From positions 49,124,762-49,188,761 of the forward strand of contig NC_079509.1 in NCBI RefSeq assembly GCF_030052815.1: a DNA stretch of 64,000 nucleotides, given 5' to 3'. The notes beneath the pieces are model-generated. The model made no database searches and was not told the DNA's origin. It saw only the letters and a program-made list of their open reading frames with translations. This document shows positions 57,972 to 64,000 of the stretch, one piece after another. Position numbers and translations under genes: made by a program. The DNA comes from Hevea brasiliensis (taxonomy: Eukaryota > Streptophyta > Magnoliopsida > Malpighiales > Euphorbiaceae). Position 1 is the first letter of the stretch, and each line of letters starts with the position of its first letter.

Positions 57972-59457
57972 TGATGTGCTTCCGCAAGTGCACAGGTCAC
58001 AGTAGTATAGTTTTAAAAATAATATCATTCCCACAAGGAATTGTGCTTAAATTGGAAATAAAAGGATAAGGTAATTAGAATGGTAAAATTTAAAGATATA
58101 AAATGAAATTTAAAATTTAAGATTGGTATTTGAGGAATTTAAGCTAAATCAAACAATTAACTAAATTAATTAAACTAGATTATCAAGACTTAAATTGAAA
58201 TTGCTATTTATGAATTTTGGAGGAATTAAATCTAAATTCAATAAAAATTAAAGTGGTTATAGAGATTGGATGTTCCATATTGTTTGCATGTGGTTTATCC
58301 CCAATTTAGCCAAACACATGAGAATTTCAATTTTGAGGGAAATCAATTCTTAGTTCTTTGAAACCTCTTTCAAGCATTTCAAAATTGGTAGTCATTAAAT
58401 CAAACCCTATTTTCACGGTATTTCAAACCTAACAAAAACCCAATTAAAGCTCTATTTGATTTTGGAAAGTCCCTTTAATCCTTTTAGCTTATATCTAACA
58501 CCAAGAAAACTAAGTTTATTGCAAGATTATCTATCCCAAACATTCACTTTTCAGTCCATCTGTCAAGGATTAAAACTTAACTTAATGGGGGCCCATTCAT
58601 CAAGCAAGGCAACAAGCTCACAAGCAATAAATCAAAATGCAACAAATCTCATTTAAATGACTAAATCAATTCAAAACCATAATGCAAAACAATATTTACA
58701 AACCCATCTCTAGAATCTCAAATATCTACTCACAAATCGTGGTTTTAAGACAAACCCAAGTATAGAAATGAAGAAATAATGAAAATCTAAGCTAAGGAAT
58801 AGAAAAACCCAGTAAAATGGTGAAGGACCAGCTACTGGAGAGTTACAGAAAATGGCCTCTGCTGCTGCTGCAAAATGGTTCTCGTGCTCCTCTTCCTTTC
58901 CTTCTTTCTTGCCAAAAAATCTCTCTATCTTTCTCCTTATGGAAAGAAATAGATAAAAGAGCTTTTATATGGTTCAGAGATCTGCCCTAGAATGGGTAAA
59001 AAGGTGGAAGATTCTAGAGAAAGTGAGGTATTAAATCAGAGGAACAAAAATGCCACGTCAGCCATTTTCAGTAAAAATGACACAAGATGAATCGATTGTG
59101 TCGCGGGTTGTGTCGCCGGTTGTGAAACCTGCTGCCTGAGAAAAACTGCATATCTGACAATCGACACAACCTATGACACAAGCTGTGTTGTAGGTTGTGT
59201 CACTTTCGGCCTTTTTAATCTCTACTTCAAAATTTTGCAATTCAACTTTAATTTCTTCCAAATGGCTGCTCTGATCAAAATACACCAAATTTCTCCAAAT
59301 TTAACCTACAAAACAAATAAATTCCATAAATTAAACTAGGAAGTATAAAAAGGCAAAATTGACTAAATATATGCTAATATCTATAGTAATAGCTATGAAC
59401 AAGGGTAAATTATGTGTAAAAATTATATCTAAATGATGATATAAAATGCATGCATCA
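57972..59457 (-). mobile_element. 5' LTR of the Athila element
   Basis: Begins on the plus strand with TGATGTGCTTCCGCAAGTGC and ends TGCATGCATCA, matching 46171-47656 throughout. Bases 59085-59210 hold the GTTGTGTCGC/GACACAAC word repeats. The minus-strand sense is set by the adjacent tRNA-Asp primer site. Confidence 0.9.
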
Positions 59458-60785
59458 ATAGTGCTCTTCTATGTAATAGAAAGATATAAAACTATTATTG
59501 AAATTCTCATTTACAATCTAAAGTTTTTAAAATGAGTGGTTCCTTAACATGGTATTAGAGTCTCTTAAATTAAAAGGTTCAGAGTTTGAATTCGATCACT
59601 CTATTTATTAATTAAATATTTTACTATAAAATAAAATAAATAGACTTATATTTATTCACGCTTCAAACCTAACTGACTTTCACATACGGAGTATAATAAA
59701 AAAATATTAAACTATTCTTAAAATCCTCATCCACAAACTTATTATTTTACAGTGAGTGGTTCCTTGATACCATAAACAATAATTTATGGGTCACTTCGCT
59801 ATACATAGGGGAGTGCGTTCTAGAAAATGTAAAAATATTTTCTTATAATGCATCACTTAAATAAAAAATTTTGGCAAGAGCTATGCAAAAATCCTTTAAA
59901 AGAGTGAACATGTTGACCAAAAAATATTATAAAGAATGAATTATTTAAAAAAAAAAAAAACTGTTCCAATGACCGGGAATAATGCTATCGTTGTAGTATA
60001 TTCGGCATGAAAACAATAATAAAAAAAAGCCTAATATTTTTTAAAATTAAATTCAGTCGGTTACTCAATTGAAATGAAATAATTAGTTCAAGTGGACTTG
60101 ATGGAAACAATAAAAAAAGACCTAGAGTTATTCATGGAAGTGGACTCGATGAGTGGTTTAAATTTTATTTAATTCAATCAAAATATGAACGGATTCATTT
60201 TAAATTGAGACATATTAATAATTTGATTAATTATTCATTTATAATTTTATTTTAATTTAAATCATTTTAAATGATACTATAAAATATTATTATATATATA
60301 TTTTTTATAAAAATAATACTTAATTGTTAGAATTTTTAGACAGAGGGAATAATTCATTACATAAGAAAGAATTCATTGGCCTCCTAACTGTAATCTACAG
60401 AGGGCTTATTACTGATAGGAATTTTTTTCTTTTTTTAATTTTTGTTGGGCGGACCTTTTGTGTTCGTCAAGCCTTTAGCCAATATTTACTTGTTGATTGT
60501 GGTCAATTTTGGCACCTAAGTGCTCGAGAACACAAAGGAGGACTTATCGATTAAATATCCAAAATAAGATTAAACTTCTTGAGTTGTTAGAAATTTAGAA
60601 AATATGGAGCCGTTATATATGAAATTTTTATTTAGATAAGGGGTGAATATATAAAATATTTATCACTTTAGTTAAAAATTGCATATATAAAAAATATAAT
60701 TTAAGAGTTTGAGTTATATGTATATATTAATGCATCCCACATTAATTTTACAGAGAGATCTTGAGTGTTATATATATAATTTTAC

Positions 60786-61308
60786 AGTAGTGTCTTACAG
60801 AGCTCTGACCAGATCTGCCACCGTCCATTGTCACCTCACCAGTCATTTTGTATTTTGGTAAGGCCCATGTATAGACTAGTATTTTGGTTCATTGTGTAAA
60901 AACATGATGTAATTACTAGTTTGTGATGTAATAAAAATTGTAAGTTTATATTTTGGATTGTATTTAAAGTTATGAATTTCTGCATATGAATGTCTATATG
61001 AATGAATGAAATAAATGAATGAACTTGAGATTGTGTAAGCAGAAATGAGATAATATGACATGTAGAATTATGAAACATGGTATTATTTTAATAGATAACT
61101 TGTGGAAACCGCCAGATGCCAATTAAACAGAGGGGTTTCTGTCCCGGCATCCACAGAAATAAATTGTGATATATAAAAAAAAAATTTCACACATTTTCTA
61201 TAAGTTTAAAATTAACAATGAACAGGACAACATAAAATAGGGTGCTCCGGCACTAAATGTGGCACTCCTCGCTCGGCTACACTGTAGATGGGTAAGGGGC
61301 GTCACAGT
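60786..61308 (+). mobile_element. probable truncated LTR, Tekay-like 3' end
   Basis: Ends AAGGGGCGTCACA after a GC-richer stretch with CTCCGGCACTAAATGTGGCA, resembling LTR ends of Tekay-type elements. The left side is cut by the end of the duplication unit. No partner LTR is seen; the class is a guess from style. Confidence 0.3.
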
Positions 61309-62088
61309 GCTAGTATATATGTGCTTTTCATTATTGTCATTCAAATTAAAGAAAATCCACTCAAAGTAATTAAAGAAAATGAGTTTGGGAGTAGTATTTT
61401 TAGGGACAATCATCAAGAGAAGATACAAGATACAAACTTAAAATATCAAAGTGGTCCCTTCATTCTATGCACTTTATAAAATTTGCTAGCACTTGAAAAT
61501 TCTCATTTTGTATTTCTCTCCTCTCTAAAAAAAAAAGGATAAAGAAAATGAAAAAAAAAAAGAGAAAATAGTGTACCTTATGTCTTCAAGGTTGAACATT
61601 ATTCTCATGCTTTGAATCCTTTTTACCCCTTTTCTTCTTAGCCTCATTTTAAACCCCTTAACCCCATTACATCTCTAAAAAGGCCTTTGATCTCTTGATA
61701 GTACTTGCTACATTAGTGGAAATAGGGATAGAAAGTTTGCCTATGGGATTAGAACTTATTCATACGTTAATCAAATTCTGCCATTCCATATAGAAGTACT
61801 TTGGTTATTGATTGTTTTAGAGTTCTTTTTGAGCACGACTTTCTCTTATAATTAGTTGGTTTGGGATTTTGAATGATAATTGACTTGATGGCTAAGCGGT
61901 GAAAGCTCGGAAAAGCATTAGATTATTTGCATTTTGAAGGCTGGTTTTATGTATTGTTGGTATGGCTAGGGGTTTGTTAAGTTGCTCTAATAGATGATTT
62001 TCATAACTCCTTGAACAAGACACCCCAAAAATTGTATTATATTTTAAAGTTTGCTTGAGGACAAGTAAAGATTTGAGTTTGGAGTATT
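61309..62088 (+). mobile_element. 3' internal remnant of an Athila-like element
   Basis: Non-coding. It ends GCTTGAGGACAAGTAAAG then GATTTGAGTTTGGAGTATT, the same arrangement as the pre-LTR segment of the Athila element at 47657-47690 (opposite strand). It leads straight into an LTR starting TGATACATGC. Everything upstream of about 61309, including coding sequence, is missing. Confidence 0.55.
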
Positions 62089-63921
62089 TGATACATGCAT
62101 TTTATATAGTCATTTAGGTTAAATTTCATAGTCATTTTATTGATTTGTTAGTCGTTTTTAGTTAATTTATTAGTTATTTAGTTACTTTTTCATAATTATA
62201 AATTTTTAAACTAATTTATAGTTTTGCTTTTGTTTTGTAGATAAAATGGTGTTTTTGGGGGACTAAAGAGTAATTGTGCAAGTGAAGAGTAGTTTCTAGG
62301 TCCAAAAGTATCAAAATAAAGCTTGAAAATTGAAGAATATGAGAATTGCTAAAATGTACACAACTTACTGCATAGCCTGTGCAGCTTTTGTACAAAAATC
62401 ATAAGTAATTTTGGGCCTGCCAAAATCTGCACAAGGGATTGTACAGCTTGTACAGGTTTCCTGTGCAGCTTCACTAGAAAAATCTTGCACCTACCAAAAC
62501 TTGCACAATATACTGCATAGCTTATGCACTTTAACACCAACCTTATGCATCTTCATGAAGGAATTTTCAAACTGCCGAAACTCACACAACATGCTACATA
62601 GCTTGTGTAGGTTCCCTATGCACCTTCACGGAGAACATCTAAAATTGTCGAAACTTGCACAACATGCTACACTGTCTGTGTAGCTTGGTTGTGCACCTTC
62701 ACAAAAGACCTTCAAACATATTGAAACCTGCACAGGCAACCCGCATAGCCTGTGCACATTCACAGGAATCCTCTAAAGGCTACCAAATGCGCACAAGATC
62801 CTACATAACCACTTGTACAACCTGTGCACATCTTCTTTAATTAGTTCGAAAAGAGATTTTCTCACGTGAACTATGATCTCACACACTCCATTTTTAGGGC
62901 TTTTGTCAGAGAATATAAATAGGACTCTTTTCTCTTTTTTACTGCAAGAAGAAAAACAAAGAAAGGGGAGAAAAATGAGAGCAGCAACCGACACTTCCAT
63001 TTTTGGACTAGAATCCAACATCTACTTCTCTTCTTCCCATTTTTCTATACTCCATCTATCGAGTTTTTGCAGTTTTATTTTATTTGCATGATTTATTTTC
63101 TCTTTTACTTGGAATTTCTTGTACTAAACATGGATAGTGAGTAGTGTTCCTAAGATTCTGGAGTTGAGTATATAATATTTAAGATATTTTATGGATTTAA
63201 GTTGATTTATTAAGATTCTATGGTTAATATAAGGTTTTATCCATTTCTTATATGCCTAATGACATGCTTAGTGTAGGATTCCATTAAGTATTATTCTTAA
63301 TCATTGATTGAAGCACCGAAAGGAGAAAATTCAGTGATAGATAATTAAGAAATTAGACTTAATTAACTTAGATATAAAAATAGACTAAGAATTAAGAGGA
63401 TTAATAGATTGATTAAAGAACTTAATGGGTCTTAGTTAATTTCAACTCCTTGAAAGTAGGATTGAGTTGATTAATATACTCTTTGTCTCACTTGAAAGAA
63501 TATTTGAAGAATTTAAGAATTAATCTCTTTAAAACCTATAATTTATATATGTTTGGATAACCAATTTGAAATCCCAAAATAGCTTAAATATGAAACCCAA
63601 AACTCCGTAATCATCATTTTTATTATTGTTAATTGTTAATTGATTTTTATTGCCTATTATTTTGATTTTTGCCATATTTTATTTTGCTGCATTTATTTTT
63701 TGCAATTTAGTGACACTTGACAATCAATTAATTTCTTTGTTAAATTTGCATATATACATTTTACATCTTCGATTTCTTCATTTAATTACTTGTAGTCCAA
63801 ATTTAGTTTATATTAGTAAACTTTTATATCAAAAATTCAATCATTAATATAACTCTTCAAGGAAACATATCTTTATCTATATTACTTGAACGACCCATGT
63901 ACTTGCAGTTGGGTCACATCA
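62089..63921 (+). mobile_element. 3' LTR of a second Athila-like element, 1833 bp
   Basis: Runs from TGATACATGCATTTTATATA to GGGTCACATCA. Bases 63290-63600 are recognisably the complement of 38400-38760 in the nested solo LTR, so the two belong to one family. Bases 62345-62840 contain about six imperfect repeats of roughly 75 bases, with CTTGCACAA and GCATAGC..GTGCA words. No 5-base duplication can be tested because the left side is truncated. Confidence 0.75.
62345..62840 (+). repeat. imperfect 75-base repeats in the Athila-like LTR
   Basis: Units begin near 62350, 62425, 62495, 62572, 62650 and 62727. Each has a pattern of AAA.CT.GCACAA, then TAC..AGCTTGTG.AG or CATAGC, then GCAC.TTCA. Words are partly self-complementary (TGCACA/TGTGCA). 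Confidence 0.65.
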
Positions 63922-64000
63922 TAAATATATTTTTATTTTTTTTAAAAAAGAAATCTATAATATAGAGCCAATAAGAAAAAAAAAATAAATCTATATATAT
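63922..64000. other. AT-rich flank at the window end
   Basis: 79 bases of A/T-rich DNA with no recognisable feature. Confidence 0.4.

Larger units (their letters stand above)
46171..59457 (-). mobile_element. complete Athila-type Ty3/gypsy retrotransposon, 13,287 bp
   Basis: Two 1486-base LTRs (46171-47656 and 57972-59457), each with TGATG...CATCA ends, flanked by the duplication ATAGT at 46166-46170 and 59458-59462. Minus-strand order: 5' LTR, tRNA-Asp primer site, gag, protease, RT, RNase H, integrase, a third ORF of Athila type, long non-coding 3' region, polypurine tract, 3' LTR. Athila is an OTA-clade lineage with this long 3' section. Stops and frameshifts occur in every ORF except the integrase-bearing 3' part of pol, so it is structurally complete but not autonomous. 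Confidence 0.92.
46098..60785. repeat. right unit of the tandem duplication, split by the Athila element
   Basis: Bases 46098-46170 match the start of the left unit; the match resumes at 59463 and runs to about 60785. The 13.3 kb between is the Athila insertion. The right unit has a short extra stretch near 59955-60020 (CCGGGAATAATGCTATCG) absent from the left. Confidence 0.8.

Noticed and set aside
1..64000. CRISPR arrays, operons, bacterial riboswitches, tRNA and rRNA genes
   Set aside because: None recognised; the tRNA-like matches found are primer binding sites of retroelements and viral copies.

Overview
This is nuclear DNA from a flowering plant, probably a eudicot. Evidence: a spliced ankyrin/PGG-domain gene with GT-AG introns, AT-rich intergenic DNA, Tekay-type and Athila-type Ty3/gypsy retroelements, a hAT-type element, and integrated Caulimoviridae (pararetrovirus) sequence. 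I do not assign a species. No bacterial gene, tRNA, rRNA or CRISPR array was recognised. The window holds one apparently intact gene; almost everything else is mobile or viral DNA in decay.

Layout. 1-8684: a Tekay/Del-type element whose 5' LTR runs off the window start. It keeps gag, a tRNA-Met primer site, a polypurine tract and a 3.8 kb 3' LTR, but nearly all of pol is gone. 9177-9992: a non-autonomous TIR element. 10986-14908 (minus): a five-exon ankyrin-PGG membrane protein gene (737 aa predicted) with an unusual Ala/Pro/Gln-rich duplicated insert in its ankyrin domain. 16406-17230: a possible spliced transcript of unknown identity. 18419-20501: a hAT-type element with a perfect 15-base TIR and an exact 8-base target duplication.

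22566-41890 is an endogenous pararetrovirus cluster of florendovirus/petuvirus type. Copy 1 (22566-30740, plus) keeps movement, coat and protease regions and is split by a 2.66 kb solo LTR (TSD GAAAA). An inverted repeat of viral leader (30539-31399) encloses a reverse-transcriptase fragment. Copy 2 (31400-40631, plus) keeps movement, coat, protease, RT and RNase H regions in one frame broken mainly by C-to-T type stops, then an overlapping ORF2 split by a 1.6 kb solo LTR (TSD CCAGT), then a promoter and leader. Copy 3 (40719-41890, minus) is a short internally deleted fragment. Several viral junctions fall at the tRNA-Met primer site or in (TA)n tracts.

44438-60785 is a tandem duplication of about 1.66 kb whose second unit is split by a 13.3 kb Athila element on the minus strand (46171-59457, TSD ATAGT). 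That element has matched 1486-base LTRs, a tRNA-Asp primer site, gag, protease, RT, RNase H, integrase and an Athila-type third ORF, all with stops or frameshifts. 60786-63921 holds an LTR fragment and the 3' end of a second Athila-like element.

How the parts relate: the only likely host function is the ankyrin-PGG protein, a class linked in plants to defence and stress signalling at membranes. The viral and retroelement layers give a relative order: viral integration first, then solo-LTR insertions into viral copies; tandem duplication first, then the Athila insertion. Many stops fit methylation-driven C-to-T decay.
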